Source: Rhodanobacteraceae bacterium (GTDB lineage Bacteria; Pseudomonadota; Gammaproteobacteria; Xanthomonadales; Rhodanobacteraceae). Taken from it: a stretch of DNA of 54,582 bases. The stretch is taken from NCBI GenBank assembly GCA_016790075.1, contig JAEUPP010000023.1, positions 1 through 54,582 on the forward strand, written 5' to 3'. The position numbers and the translations under genes were made by a program. This document shows positions 17,706 to 27,982 of the stretch, piece after piece (position 1 is the first letter of the stretch; each line of letters starts with the position of its first letter). The notes beneath the pieces are model-generated. The model ran no database searches, was not told where the DNA came from, and saw nothing but the letters and a program-made list of their open reading frames with translations.

Positions 17706-18913
17706 ACGTTGTAGGCGTCGATTCCCTGCCGGAGCGTGGCCAGCGACGCACGCTCAATGGCCTGCTCGTGTATACCTTTTTTATGGTCGTCGGCTTTTCC
17801 ATGCTGATGCCGCTGGTCGCCGTGCATTTTGTGAACAACCTCGGCCTGGCCGCGGCTGCCGTCGGTCTGGCGCTGGCGGTACGCCAGTTTGCGCAGCAGG
17901 GGCTGGCCGTGGTCGGTGGGGCATTGTCGGATCGTTTCGGTGTGCGCCCCATGATCTGCCTGGGTGTGCTGCTGCGGGCCGCGGGTTTCGCCAGCCTCGC
18001 CTTCGCCCATACGTTGCCGATGCTGTTTGTCGGGATGCTGGTTTCGGCACTGGGGGGGGCGCTGTTTGAAGCCCCTTACCAGGCCTCGATCGCCGCGCTG
18101 ACGACGGAGCAGACCCGGGCGCGTTACTACGCAGTCAGCAACTGGGTCAGTGGCGTGGCTTCCACCGTCGGGCCACTGCTGGGTGTCTTCCTGCTGCGTT
18201 TTGATTTCCAGCTCGTCTGCCTGGCCGCAGCGGCCTGTTTCGTCCTGAACTTTGCTATCGCGCGGTGGTTGCTGCCTGCCGTCAGCATGCCGGCACAGCC
18301 GCCAGCTTTGAGTCATGGCGTGGGGCTGGTGGTGCGTGACCGCGCCTTCATGACGCTGGTTGTGCTGATGATGGCTTATTGGATCTGCGCGGTGCAGATC
18401 AATCTGACGTTTCCCCTGCTGGCGCAGCAACTGACCGGCAGCACTGACAGCGTCGGCGTGATGTTCGCCCTGAGCGCCGGCCTGACGGTTGTGCTGCAGA
18501 TTCCGCTGGTCCGGCTGCTGGAACAATGGCTGAGTTCAGCCCAGATCCTCGTGCTGGGCGCGACACTCATGGCGCTCGGAACCGGAGCGATTGGCTTCGT
18601 GCACACGTTTGCCTCGTTCCTGCTTTGCGTTGCTGTCGTTGCTGTTGGTGCGGTGATGACTCGGCCGACGCAGCAGGCACTGATCGCACGCATGGCGAAC
18701 CCACAGGCGCTCGGCACCTTTCTCGGCGTAAGTTCGCTCAGCCTCGCGGTTGGTGGTGGCATCGGCAATATCGTCGGCGGCCTGCTGTTTGATCTGGCGG
18801 CGCGGCAGAACGTGCCACTGCTGCCGTGGCTGGTTTTTGCGGCCGTTGGGCTGGCCAGTGCGCTGGGCCTGCATCTGCTCACGCGTTCACAGCCGGCGCC
18901 CGTCGTCACTTGA
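17702..18913 (+). CDS. MFS transporter, predicted exporter (MdtH-like)
   Basis: The protein has 403 residues in about twelve membrane segments; its ATG overlaps the DUF364 stop (ATGA). Motif A appears as GGALSDRFGVRP after the second helix. The layout (two halves of six helices, short loops, NWVSGVASTVGPLLGVFLL in helix five) resembles drug or siderophore exporters of the MdtH/EntS type. As the last gene of a biosynthetic run it most likely secretes the small molecule made by the kinase, PLP enzyme and ligase; import of the complex back into the cytoplasm is the alternative. Confidence 0.88.
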   Translation: MNVVGVDSLPERGQRRTLNGLLVYTFFMVVGFSMLMPLVAVHFVNNLGLAAAAVGLALAVRQFAQQGLAVVGGALSDRFGVRPMICLGVLLRAAGFASLAFAHTLPMLFVGMLVSALGGALFEAPYQASIAALTTEQTRARYYAVSNWVSGVASTVGPLLGVFLLRFDFQLVCLAAAACFVLNFAIARWLLPAVSMPAQPPALSHGVGLVVRDRAFMTLVVLMMAYWICAVQINLTFPLLAQQLTGSTDSVGVMFALSAGLTVVLQIPLVRLLEQWLSSAQILVLGATLMALGTGAIGFVHTFASFLLCVAVVAVGAVMTRPTQQALIARMANPQALGTFLGVSSLSLAVGGGIGNIVGGLLFDLAARQNVPLLPWLVFAAVGLASALGLHLLTRSQPAPVVT

Positions 18914-18992
18914 CGGGTGCGCGGCGTCGCGTGTGTTGCGCAACAGGACTGCTGGCAGCGTTGCGGAGCGCATTGCCGGTCGCTATTGCAGG

Positions 18993-20630
18993 TCAGTCAA
19001 AATGGCAGGCAAACACCCTGTCGCTGGTGGCGGCAGTCGTTGCATAGGCGCCGTACAGCCAGCGTCCGTCAGCCTGCGGACGCGGCACACCGAGCCAGTC
19101 CTGCGGATAGGCCTGGGATACCAGCAAGCTGGTGCTGAACGCGAATGCAGAGAGGATGCTGGGGTCTGCGGTTGAGGCTTGAAGCCCATTGACCCATTCA
19201 TTGCGCAGGCGCAGGTCGGCATCCACCACGTCGGGAATCCCGGTCGCATTCAGTGTGTTGGTCAGTTCCTGCCGGGTGCTGGATATCAGATTGTCGCGGC
19301 CGCGCAGGGTGTTGTCCGCACCCGGAGATCCGCCGTTGAATACGATGTCGTCGCCGTTGTGGGCGTTGTCCCAGCTCAGGTTCAGATACAGATGGGCGGT
19401 CGAATCCTGTAGCGCCAACGCGGCACCGCCGTTGCGGACAATGGTGTTGCTGACCAGGGTGATGAAGTTGCGATCGTGGTTGCCATTGGGCCCGGCACAG
19501 CTATTGGAGCAGGCACCGTCGACCAGCACGACCGCCGGGCCGTGGTTGGCCGTCATCACGTTGTTGATCACATAGCCAGCGTGGGTCTGGTCCAGGAATA
19601 CTGCCGAACCCGCGCGCCCGGCGCGATTGCCGACGAACCAGTTGTTCTGCACTTTGATCAGTGCGTTGGTCGTATCCGAGCTGGTGCCGTGCTGGGCGAT
19701 CAGGCCGCCGCCGACGCCAAAATGGCTGCCGTTGCCTACGGTGTCGTTGCCGATGAACTCGTTGTGGTCGACGATCGTATTCATGCCGACGGCAGCACCG
19801 GCGCCGTGCGGCAGGCTGGTTTCGTAGATACGATTGTTGCGGATGATATTGAATGCGACATCGGCGATGCCGGCGGTCTGGCTGCCTATCGTGCCAAAGC
19901 CGTCGTTGCTGCCATCGCGAGTAATCGGGTTGCCGGAATTCGCGCCGATGGCCAGGCCACCACCGTGATGCCAGCCGGAATTCTCTTCGATCAGGTTGTT
20001 GGTTACGGTGATGCTGGGGTGGCGGCCGCCACCGATGCGGATACCACCGGTGGCGTTGGATGAGCCAGGATTCGTGGTCGTGCCGTTGTGGTGCACGTGG
20101 CAGTTGCGCACCACGACCACTTCGTTGTCGGGTGGCGCGCTGTCCCAGAGGCTGATGTTGATGCCGCGGCGCTGGCTGCCGCTGATCTCCATTCCGTCTA
20201 TCGTGAGCTGGGATGGCGATTGCGCTGCGATCAAGTCGGTGGACGGCGAAGCCGGAACCAGGCGGCTAGGACTGGTCGCGGGGGCGCGGCTTGCATAGCC
20301 TGGCGCAAAGCCACCCGCCAGGACAATGCTGCGGCGTGTGCCAAATGAGATGTTTTCCACATAGTCGCCGCTGGTGACGCAGAGCACGGCCCTGGCCGAG
20401 CTACCTGCCGCGGCGAGTGCGGCATTGACGCTGCCGTAGGGTGCGTTGATGCTGCCGTCGCCGTTGCTGCCTGAGGCCACGTAGCGCATTACCCAGCCGG
20501 CCGGCGGCGTGCCGGTGTCGCAACCGTAGAGGTTCAGGCCCCCGGTCGCGATACCGGCACCAGGTATATACGCACCGGCCAGTACAGCCGGACCGAAGGC
20601 TGACAGCAGCAGTGTCATGGGCAGTCGCAT
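18993..20630 (-). CDS. secreted parallel beta-helix repeat protein
   Basis: The protein has 545 residues with a signal peptide (MRLPMTLLLSAFGPAVLAGA). From about residue 110 on, it is built of right-handed beta-helix turns rich in Asn and Gly, for example SITVTNNLIEENSG, VAFNIIRNNRIYE and ITLVSNTIVRNGGAALALQD. This is the pectate-lyase-like fold of polysaccharide-active or adhesive proteins; I see no catalytic signature. The protein ends DRVFACHFD, similar to the DRLFADGLD end of the divergent neighbour. It is probably exported to the cell surface or medium. It is convergent with the MFS gene and shares its upstream region with the RCC1-like gene. Confidence 0.85.
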   Translation of the reverse strand: MRLPMTLLLSAFGPAVLAGAYIPGAGIATGGLNLYGCDTGTPPAGWVMRYVASGSNGDGSINAPYGSVNAALAAAGSSARAVLCVTSGDYVENISFGTRRSIVLAGGFAPGYASRAPATSPSRLVPASPSTDLIAAQSPSQLTIDGMEISGSQRRGINISLWDSAPPDNEVVVVRNCHVHHNGTTTNPGSSNATGGIRIGGGRHPSITVTNNLIEENSGWHHGGGLAIGANSGNPITRDGSNDGFGTIGSQTAGIADVAFNIIRNNRIYETSLPHGAGAAVGMNTIVDHNEFIGNDTVGNGSHFGVGGGLIAQHGTSSDTTNALIKVQNNWFVGNRAGRAGSAVFLDQTHAGYVINNVMTANHGPAVVLVDGACSNSCAGPNGNHDRNFITLVSNTIVRNGGAALALQDSTAHLYLNLSWDNAHNGDDIVFNGGSPGADNTLRGRDNLISSTRQELTNTLNATGIPDVVDADLRLRNEWVNGLQASTADPSILSAFAFSTSLLVSQAYPQDWLGVPRPQADGRWLYGAYATTAATSDRVFACHFD

Positions 20631-20710
20631 GGAAGCTCCGGTCTTTGGGACATGGTCCAGGAGCCGCTACGTGCGGCGGGGTGCAAGTCCGCCATGGCGC
20701 CGGCCAAAAC

Positions 20711-20726
20711 TGTGACGGCAGTCACG
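20711..20726. promoter_or_regulatory. CRP/Clp-like binding site
   Basis: TGTGA-CGGCAG-TCACG matches the CRP consensus TGTGA-N6-TCACA at 9 of 10 arm positions. It lies in the 247-bp region between two divergent secreted-protein genes, about 80 bp from one start and 150 bp from the other, so either or both could be controlled. In Xanthomonadales the CRP homologue Clp controls secreted proteins. Confidence 0.5.
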
Positions 20727-20877
20727 CAAATGCGATTGGCAAGCGCAGGTGCCCCGCCGCCCGCCATGCGCGACGTCATGTTCACGCAAGCCGTGTGCCT
20801 AGCCCGCCTTCCTTACGGGGCTTGTGCGGGCAAGGCTATGATGCGGTACTGGATCAGGTCAGCGGTGGTTTGCAGCC

Positions 20878-23127
20878 ATGCACTTTCGTTACCGCAATGT
20901 TGTGTTCGCCGCAGCACTGTTCGTCGCCGGTGCAGCATCGGCTGCGTTCGACGCGCGTGGCGTGCTGCTGCCGTTGCAGGCGGTGGAGCACCTTGCGGTG
21001 GGCGGCGCATTCACCTGCGCGGCGCTGGGGCAGGGCGAGGTCTATTGCTGGGGCAACAACCTGTTCGGGCAGATCGGCAACGATTCGGAATATCCCTCGG
21101 TCGATCCACAACGTATCGAAGGCCTGCCGCAAGTGCCTATAACCGCGCTGGCTGCCGGCGGCGGCCATGCCTGTGCGCTGGTGGCGGGCGAGGCCTGGTG
21201 CTGGGGTTACAACCAGTATGGCCAGTTGGGTGATGAGAGCACCGCCGACCGTTCCGTTGCGGTGCGCGTGCGGCAGCTGGGGGGCGTCGCCACGCAGATT
21301 TCAGCTGGCGACTATCACACATGTGCCGTTGTGGAAAAAAGCATAAAGTGTTGGGGTAGTAATTTATACGGCCAGCTGGGCAGCGGTGATGATGTCGATC
21401 ATGCACTGCCGCACAGCGTGGTCGGGCTTTCCGGCAGCGAGCTGCGGGTCAGTGCGGGCAGCTTGCATACCTGCGCCGTGGCCGCTGGTTCAGCCTGGTG
21501 CTGGGGCAACAATTTGTCCGGCCAGATCGGCAACGGCGAGACCGCAGCGGCGCAGTACAGTCCTGCTGCGGTTGCGGTGCTCAGCGGCGTTGCCGAGGTT
21601 TCCGCTGCAGCTACGCATAGCTGTGCCCGGCGAGCTGCGGGTGGCGTGTTCTGCTGGGGGGACAACACCTTCGGTCAGCTCGGTACCAGCAATACAAAGC
21701 CCGAACTGACGCCTGTCATTGTGGACAACCTCGGCCCGCCGGCGCGGTCCGTCGCCGCGGCCACGCAGCATAGCTGCGCCCGCACGGCGGATGCGGTCTA
21801 CTGCTGGGGCAATGGCAGATTCGGCCAGCTCGGCGCTCCGGGCAGTACGGCAACTCCCACTCTCGTTGCCGGCGTCGGCGCAACCGCGGAACTTGCCACG
21901 CGCAATGCACATACCTGCGTGCGCACCTTGAGCGGCGGCGTGTTGTGCTGGGGGTTGAACCTGAACGGGCAGCTTGGTGACGGCTCGGCGCATGTGCGTA
22001 CGGCGCCGGTCGCGGTGGCCGGTGATTACGGTAACCCGGCGCTGATCACGGCAGGAACCAACCACACCTGTGCAGCGCTCGGCAACGGCTTGCAGTGCTG
22101 GGGCTACAACGCCGACGGCCAGCTCGGACGCGGCGTGTTCTCGACCAACGAATCATTGCCAGCGCCCGTCTTCGTCATTGCAACGCGGCCAAGCTCGCTG
22201 GCTGCGGGTGCCAATCACACCTGCGCAGCAGTCGCCGGTGGCGCGCTGTGCTGGGGCGACAACGAAAAAGGGCAGCTCGGTATCGGTCATGTGATGCCGC
22301 GTAGCGTGCCCACGCCAGTGGCAGGTCTTGCCAGCGGCGTGACCCAGGTCGCGGCCGGCGACCGGCACAGCTGTGCGTTGCAGTCAGGTGGCGTCTGGTG
22401 CTGGGGCTTCAATGGCAATGGCGAGCTGGGCAACGGCAGCACCAGTGATAGCAAGGTACCGACAGCGGTCAGCGGCTTGAGCAGCGGCGTCAGCTTCATC
22501 GAAGCCGGGGCCAATCACACCTGTGCCGTCCACAACGGTGCGGCGAAATGCTGGGGACTCAATACCGATGGCCAGCTTGGTCTGGGCAACAATGAGGGTT
22601 TTCGCGCGACACCCCAGGCTGTGAACACGCTGCAAGCCGGCGTCACGCGCATCAGCGCCGGCATATCCCACACGTGCGCGGTTCAAGACGGGGCGGCCAG
22701 ATGCTGGGGTTACGATGGTTATGGTGCGCTCGGCAACGGCGTCGTCAACGATCACCAGTTCGTGCCCGATGCAGTCAGCGGTTTCGACAGCGGGGTTATG
22801 GACGTCGTGGCCGGCGACGATATCTCCTGCGCGATTCGTGCCGGCACAGTCTGGTGCTGGGGCGCCGACTACAGCGGCGATCTCGGCAATGGCGGCGATG
22901 TGCGCAGTCTGCGCCTGTTGCCGACACCCGTGATAGGGCTGGCCGGTGTGGCTGCCGGATCCCTGACGATTGGCGGCACGCATGCCTGCGCCGCAACCAG
23001 CAGCGGCAGCTTGCGCTGCTGGGGCGATGACTTGCTGGGAGCGCTGGGCATAGGCCGGGTCGTCATTGCCTACAGCCCGCTGCAGGTGGTGCGTCAGGAT
23101 CGCCTGTTTGCTGACGGGCTCGATTGA
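20878..23127 (+). CDS. secreted RCC1-like repeat (beta-propeller) protein, cysteine-rich
   Basis: The protein has 749 residues with a signal peptide (MHFRYRNVVFAAALFVAGAA). The mature part has 14 copies of a roughly 50-residue RCC1/ALPI-type repeat, each with an H-x-C-A or similar half and a C-W-G-x-N-x-x-G-Q-L-G half, such as AWCWGYNQYGQLG and ALCWGDNEKGQLG. Two repeat sets fold into seven-bladed propellers, so 14 repeats would suit two propellers. Almost every repeat has two cysteines, which suggests one disulfide per blade in an exported protein. It ends DRLFADGLD. Function unknown; binding or adhesion is plausible. Confidence 0.9.
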   Translation: MHFRYRNVVFAAALFVAGAASAAFDARGVLLPLQAVEHLAVGGAFTCAALGQGEVYCWGNNLFGQIGNDSEYPSVDPQRIEGLPQVPITALAAGGGHACALVAGEAWCWGYNQYGQLGDESTADRSVAVRVRQLGGVATQISAGDYHTCAVVEKSIKCWGSNLYGQLGSGDDVDHALPHSVVGLSGSELRVSAGSLHTCAVAAGSAWCWGNNLSGQIGNGETAAAQYSPAAVAVLSGVAEVSAAATHSCARRAAGGVFCWGDNTFGQLGTSNTKPELTPVIVDNLGPPARSVAAATQHSCARTADAVYCWGNGRFGQLGAPGSTATPTLVAGVGATAELATRNAHTCVRTLSGGVLCWGLNLNGQLGDGSAHVRTAPVAVAGDYGNPALITAGTNHTCAALGNGLQCWGYNADGQLGRGVFSTNESLPAPVFVIATRPSSLAAGANHTCAAVAGGALCWGDNEKGQLGIGHVMPRSVPTPVAGLASGVTQVAAGDRHSCALQSGGVWCWGFNGNGELGNGSTSDSKVPTAVSGLSSGVSFIEAGANHTCAVHNGAAKCWGLNTDGQLGLGNNEGFRATPQAVNTLQAGVTRISAGISHTCAVQDGAARCWGYDGYGALGNGVVNDHQFVPDAVSGFDSGVMDVVAGDDISCAIRAGTVWCWGADYSGDLGNGGDVRSLRLLPTPVIGLAGVAAGSLTIGGTHACAATSSGSLRCWGDDLLGALGIGRVVIAYSPLQVVRQDRLFADGLD

Positions 23128-23152
23128 GCGACTCTGCGAAGGCGCTGGTCTG

Positions 23153-23183
23153 GCTGGCGCGGGCAACGACCGCCCGCGCCAGC
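23153..23183. terminator. hairpin between convergent genes, likely bidirectional terminator
   Basis: Perfect 12-bp arms GCTGGCGCGGGC and GCCCGCGCCAGC enclose a 7-base loop, between the RCC1-like gene and the end of gatB. There is no clear T-run on either side, so the evidence is the stem and its place. Confidence 0.6.
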
Positions 23184-23193
23184 GTAACGCGAC

Positions 23194-24648
23194 TCAGTTT
23201 CCGGCGAGTTTTTGCTTCAGCAGTTCGTTGAGCTGTTGTGGATTGGCCTGGCCGCGGGTGCGTTTCATGGTCTGGCCGACGAAGAATTGCAGCAGTTTTT
23301 CGTTGCCGTTGCGGTAGTCGGCAACCTGTCCGGCGTATTCGGCGAGCACGGCGTCGATAGCAGCAGCAAGCGCACCGGTGTCGGAAATCTGCTTGAGGCC
23401 CCGCGCCTGGATGATGGCGTCCGCGTCGCCTTCGCCATTCCACATCGCGGCGAACACATCCTTGGCGATCTTGCCGGAGATGCTGCCCTCGCGCAGACGC
23501 GTGAGCAGCTGGGCGAGACCATCTGCGGTGACCGGGGCTGCGCTGATCTCAATCACAGCTTCATTGATTTTCGCCGCAACTTCGCCCAGCACCCAGTTCG
23601 CGCAAAGCTTGGCCTGGCCGGGCAGCGCAGCGAGCACTGCCTCGAAATAGTCCGCGGTCGCACGGTCGCTGCAGAGCTGATCCGCGTCCGCCTCGGGCAG
23701 ACCAAGCTCGGTGACATAGCGCACACGCCGCGCCTGTGGCAGCTCCGGCAGGGCGGTGCGTTCGCGCGCTATGTCGGCTTCGGCGATGGTCAGTGGCGGC
23801 AGATCGGGGTCGGGGAAGTAACGGTAGTCGTCGGCAGTTTCCTTGCTGCGCATGGGGCGCGTCTGATGCCGTGTCGGATCGTACAGCCGGGTTTCCTGCA
23901 CGATGGAGTCGCCGTTCTCCAGGGCGCGGATCTGGCGTTCGATCTCGTATTCGATGGCCTTTTCGACGAAGCGGAACGAATTGACGTTCTTGATCTCCGT
24001 GCGTGTACCCAGCTGGGTGTCGCCGCTGCGCCGTACCGAAACGTTGCAATCGCAGCGGAACGAACCTTCCTGCATATTGCCGTCACAGATGCCGAGCCAA
24101 CGCACCAGCGTATGCACGGTGCGCATATAGGCCACCGCCTCGGCGGCTGAGTGCATGACCGGCGCCGACACGATTTCCAGCAGCGGAGTGCCGGCGCGGT
24201 TGAGGTCTATGCCGGTCTCGGCATGAAACGCGTCGTGTACCGACTTGCCCGCGTCCTCTTCCAGGTGCGCGCGCTGGATCAGTACTTCGATAGTCCGGCC
24301 GTCGTCGACCCGCACCGACAGGCGTCCAGCGCCGACCACGGGCAGCTCGTACTGGCTGATCTGGTAGCCTTTTGGCAAATCGGGATAAAAGTAATTTTTA
24401 CGTGCAAATACCGAGTGGCGGGCGATCGTCGCATCGATGGCGAGACCGAACTGGATAGCCTTGCGCACAGCCTCGCGATTGGGTACAGGCAAGGTGCCGG
24501 GTATAGCGCAGTCTACGAGCGAGGCCTGGGTATTGGGGTCCGCACCGTAGGCCGTTGCGGCGCCTGAGAACAGCTTGCTTGCGGTGCTGAGCTGGGCGTG
24601 GATTTCCAGGCCGATGACGGCCTGCCAAGGTTGAGCGGCGGTTTTCAT
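23194..24648 (-). CDS. gatB: aspartyl/glutamyl-tRNA amidotransferase subunit B
   Basis: The protein has 484 residues from the ATG at 24648; a GTG one codon upstream overlaps the gatA stop. It opens with [22 protein letters not shown] and contains [12 protein letters not shown] and [19 protein letters not shown], all GatB hallmarks. It ends in the YqeY-like tail with [19 protein letters not shown]. GatB activates the glutamyl or aspartyl group on mischarged tRNA(Gln/Asn) for amidation with ammonia from GatA. It is the last gene of gatC-gatA-gatB. The length is normal. Confidence 0.97.
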   Translation of the reverse strand: MKTAAQPWQAVIGLEIHAQLSTASKLFSGAATAYGADPNTQASLVDCAIPGTLPVPNREAVRKAIQFGLAIDATIARHSVFARKNYFYPDLPKGYQISQYELPVVGAGRLSVRVDDGRTIEVLIQRAHLEEDAGKSVHDAFHAETGIDLNRAGTPLLEIVSAPVMHSAAEAVAYMRTVHTLVRWLGICDGNMQEGSFRCDCNVSVRRSGDTQLGTRTEIKNVNSFRFVEKAIEYEIERQIRALENGDSIVQETRLYDPTRHQTRPMRSKETADDYRYFPDPDLPPLTIAEADIARERTALPELPQARRVRYVTELGLPEADADQLCSDRATADYFEAVLAALPGQAKLCANWVLGEVAAKINEAVIEISAAPVTADGLAQLLTRLREGSISGKIAKDVFAAMWNGEGDADAIIQARGLKQISDTGALAAAIDAVLAEYAGQVADYRNGNEKLLQFFVGQTMKRTRGQANPQQLNELLKQKLAGN

Positions 24649-26105
24649 CACGGTGTTCCTGCGGGAACCTGGAGATGCCAGTCGGTGGCCTGCTGCAGCT
24701 GGTGGGCGGCGTTGAGCAGGCGTGCTTCGGCGAATGCCGGCGCTATCAGTTGCAGGCCAACCGGCAGACCGTCGTCGGCGAAGCCTGCGGGCACGGAAAT
24801 GGCCGGCAGACCGGCGAGATTCACCGCGACGGTGTTCACGTCGGCGGCGTACATGGCGAGCGCGTCGCCGGACTTCTCGCCAATGCGGAACGCGGTCGTC
24901 GGCGCAGTCGGGCCGGCGATCAGATCCACGCCGGCGAACGCCGTGGCGAAATCCTCGGCGATCAGGCGACGTACCTTTTGTGCGCGCAGGTAATAGGCAT
25001 CGTAGTAGCCGGCGGACAAGGCATAGGTGCCGACGAGAATGCGCCGCTGCACTTCGGCACCGAAGCCTTCGGCGCGGCTCAAGCTGTAGAGCTCATCGAG
25101 CGAACGTGCCTGCGCCGCGCGATGGCCGTAGCGCACGCCGTCGTAGCGTGCGAGGTTGCTTGAGGCCTCCGCCGGCGCAATGACGTAGTAGGCCGCAATC
25201 GCGTGGTGCGCATTGGGCAAGCCGATGTCGACCAGGGTGGCGCCGCAGCGCTGCAGTTCGCGCAGCGCTGCGTGGACGCGATCGGCAACGTCGGCCTGTA
25301 CGCCGCCGCTGAAGTATTCGCGTGCCACGCCGATACGCAGGCCGGCCAGAGGCTGCGACAGTGCCGCCGCTGTGCGTTCGCCGGGGCGTTCGACGCTGGT
25401 CGCGTCACGGGCATCGAAGCCGGCAATGGCGTCGAGCACGACGGCACAATCGGCTGCCGAGCGTGCCAGCACGCCGGCGCAGTCGAGGCTTGAGGCGTAG
25501 GCGATCATGCCGTAGCGCGAGACCCGGCCGTAGGTTGGCTTGAGCCCGGTGATGCCGCAGAACGCAGCCGGCTGGCGCACGGATCCACCGGTGTCGGTGC
25601 CGGTTGCAAATGGCACTATGCCGGCGGCAACCGCTGCCGCAGAGCCGCCCGACGAGCCGCCAGGCACGCGCGTGTGGTCCCAGGGATTGGCCGCGGCGCC
25701 GTAGGCGCTGCTTTCGTTGGACGAGCCCATCGCGAACTCGTCCATGTTGGTTTTGCCGATGCTGACCGCGCCGGCCTGGGCGAGCCGTTCGACCACGTGC
25801 GCATCGTAGGGTGGAACGAAATTCTGCAGCATGCGCGAGCCGCAAGTCGTCGCGATGCCGCGGGTGCAAAAAATATCCTTGTGTGCGAAAGGGATTCCGG
25901 CGAGGGGCTGCAGATCGCTGCCGTTCGCGCGCATCGCATCAATGGAGCGCGCGGCGCCGCGCGCGGCGTCGGCATCGAGGCGGATGAAGCTGTTCAGCGC
26001 TGCGGCGTGTTCGGCGCGCGCAAGTGCCTGGTCCGTCAGCTCCAGCGCAGAAACACGCTGCGCTGCAAGCTCTGCGCTGATCGAGGCAATCGAGACGGGG
26101 TTCAT
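24648..26105 (-). CDS. gatA: aspartyl/glutamyl-tRNA amidotransferase subunit A
   Basis: The protein has 485 residues. The amidase signature is complete: Lys in [13 protein letters not shown], the [14 protein letters not shown] loop and the nucleophile Ser in [16 protein letters not shown], forming the Ser-cisSer-Lys triad. GatA releases ammonia from glutamine or asparagine for GatB. The start overlaps the gatC stop (ATGA) and the stop overlaps the gatB start, so the three are coupled. Confidence 0.97.
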   Translation of the reverse strand: MNPVSIASISAELAAQRVSALELTDQALARAEHAAALNSFIRLDADAARGAARSIDAMRANGSDLQPLAGIPFAHKDIFCTRGIATTCGSRMLQNFVPPYDAHVVERLAQAGAVSIGKTNMDEFAMGSSNESSAYGAAANPWDHTRVPGGSSGGSAAAVAAGIVPFATGTDTGGSVRQPAAFCGITGLKPTYGRVSRYGMIAYASSLDCAGVLARSAADCAVVLDAIAGFDARDATSVERPGERTAAALSQPLAGLRIGVAREYFSGGVQADVADRVHAALRELQRCGATLVDIGLPNAHHAIAAYYVIAPAEASSNLARYDGVRYGHRAAQARSLDELYSLSRAEGFGAEVQRRILVGTYALSAGYYDAYYLRAQKVRRLIAEDFATAFAGVDLIAGPTAPTTAFRIGEKSGDALAMYAADVNTVAVNLAGLPAISVPAGFADDGLPVGLQLIAPAFAEARLLNAAHQLQQATDWHLQVPAGTP

Positions 26106-26389
26106 TCGATCACCTTCGGTACCAGGAAGTAACCGCCCTGCGCCGTGGCAGCGAGTGCGAGCAACTGCGCGCTACGGTCGTCTTCGCTGACGATATCGTC
26201 GCGCAGCGCTAGCGTCTGATCGTGCGGATGGGCCAGTGGTGCCAGGTGATTGACGTTCGCGGCGGCCAGGTCGTCAAACAGGTGCAGCACGCGTTCGAGA
26301 TCAGAACGCAGGCTTTCTAGCTGGTCGTCGGCGATGGCGAGCCGGGCCAGGCGGGCGATATGGCGAACCGCGGCGTGGTCAAGTGACAT
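26102..26389 (-). CDS. gatC: aspartyl/glutamyl-tRNA amidotransferase subunit C
   Basis: The protein has 95 residues from the ATG at 26389; a TTG at 26398 would add three residues. The typical GatC features are [21 protein letters not shown], then [19 protein letters not shown], and a C-terminal YFLVPKVIE that packs against GatA and GatB. It stabilises the complex and heads the operon, divergent from mreB. Confidence 0.95.
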   Translation of the reverse strand: MSLDHAAVRHIARLARLAIADDQLESLRSDLERVLHLFDDLAAANVNHLAPLAHPHDQTLALRDDIVSEDDRSAQLLALAATAQGGYFLVPKVIE

Positions 26390-27782
<1,393 letters not shown>

Positions 27783-27836
27783 ACTCAGGCGCCAGCCATG
27801 GCCGTGCCGCTCTGATGTCCTGCAGCGGAACCCCTC

Positions 27837-27869
27837 GACTGCGGCCAACCTCGTGTGTTGGCCGCAGTC
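27837..27869 (+). terminator. strong hairpin between mreB and mreC (terminator or attenuator)
   Basis: Perfect 13-bp arms GACTGCGGCCAAC and GTTGGCCGCAGTC enclose a 7-base loop, 54 bases after the mreB stop and about 110 before mreC. No T-run follows, so full termination is uncertain; partial termination or an RNA processing and stability role would also make MreB more abundant than MreC/MreD. Confidence 0.6.
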
Positions 27870-27982
27870 CCATTCGAGCTAGCTCCCGCCGCACGAGTGC
27901 GCTGACTGATATGTCGCGTTTCTCTAGTTCATGTCGCGCGCGGCGGCCCACCGGTCCAAGCGCGATTCCTGGCTGACTCTGC

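Noticed and set aside
18934-18945. Perfect palindrome TGTTGCGCAACA between the convergent MFS and beta-helix genes
   Set aside because: It is short, has no loop or T-run and no matching known operator, so it is not called a terminator or a site.
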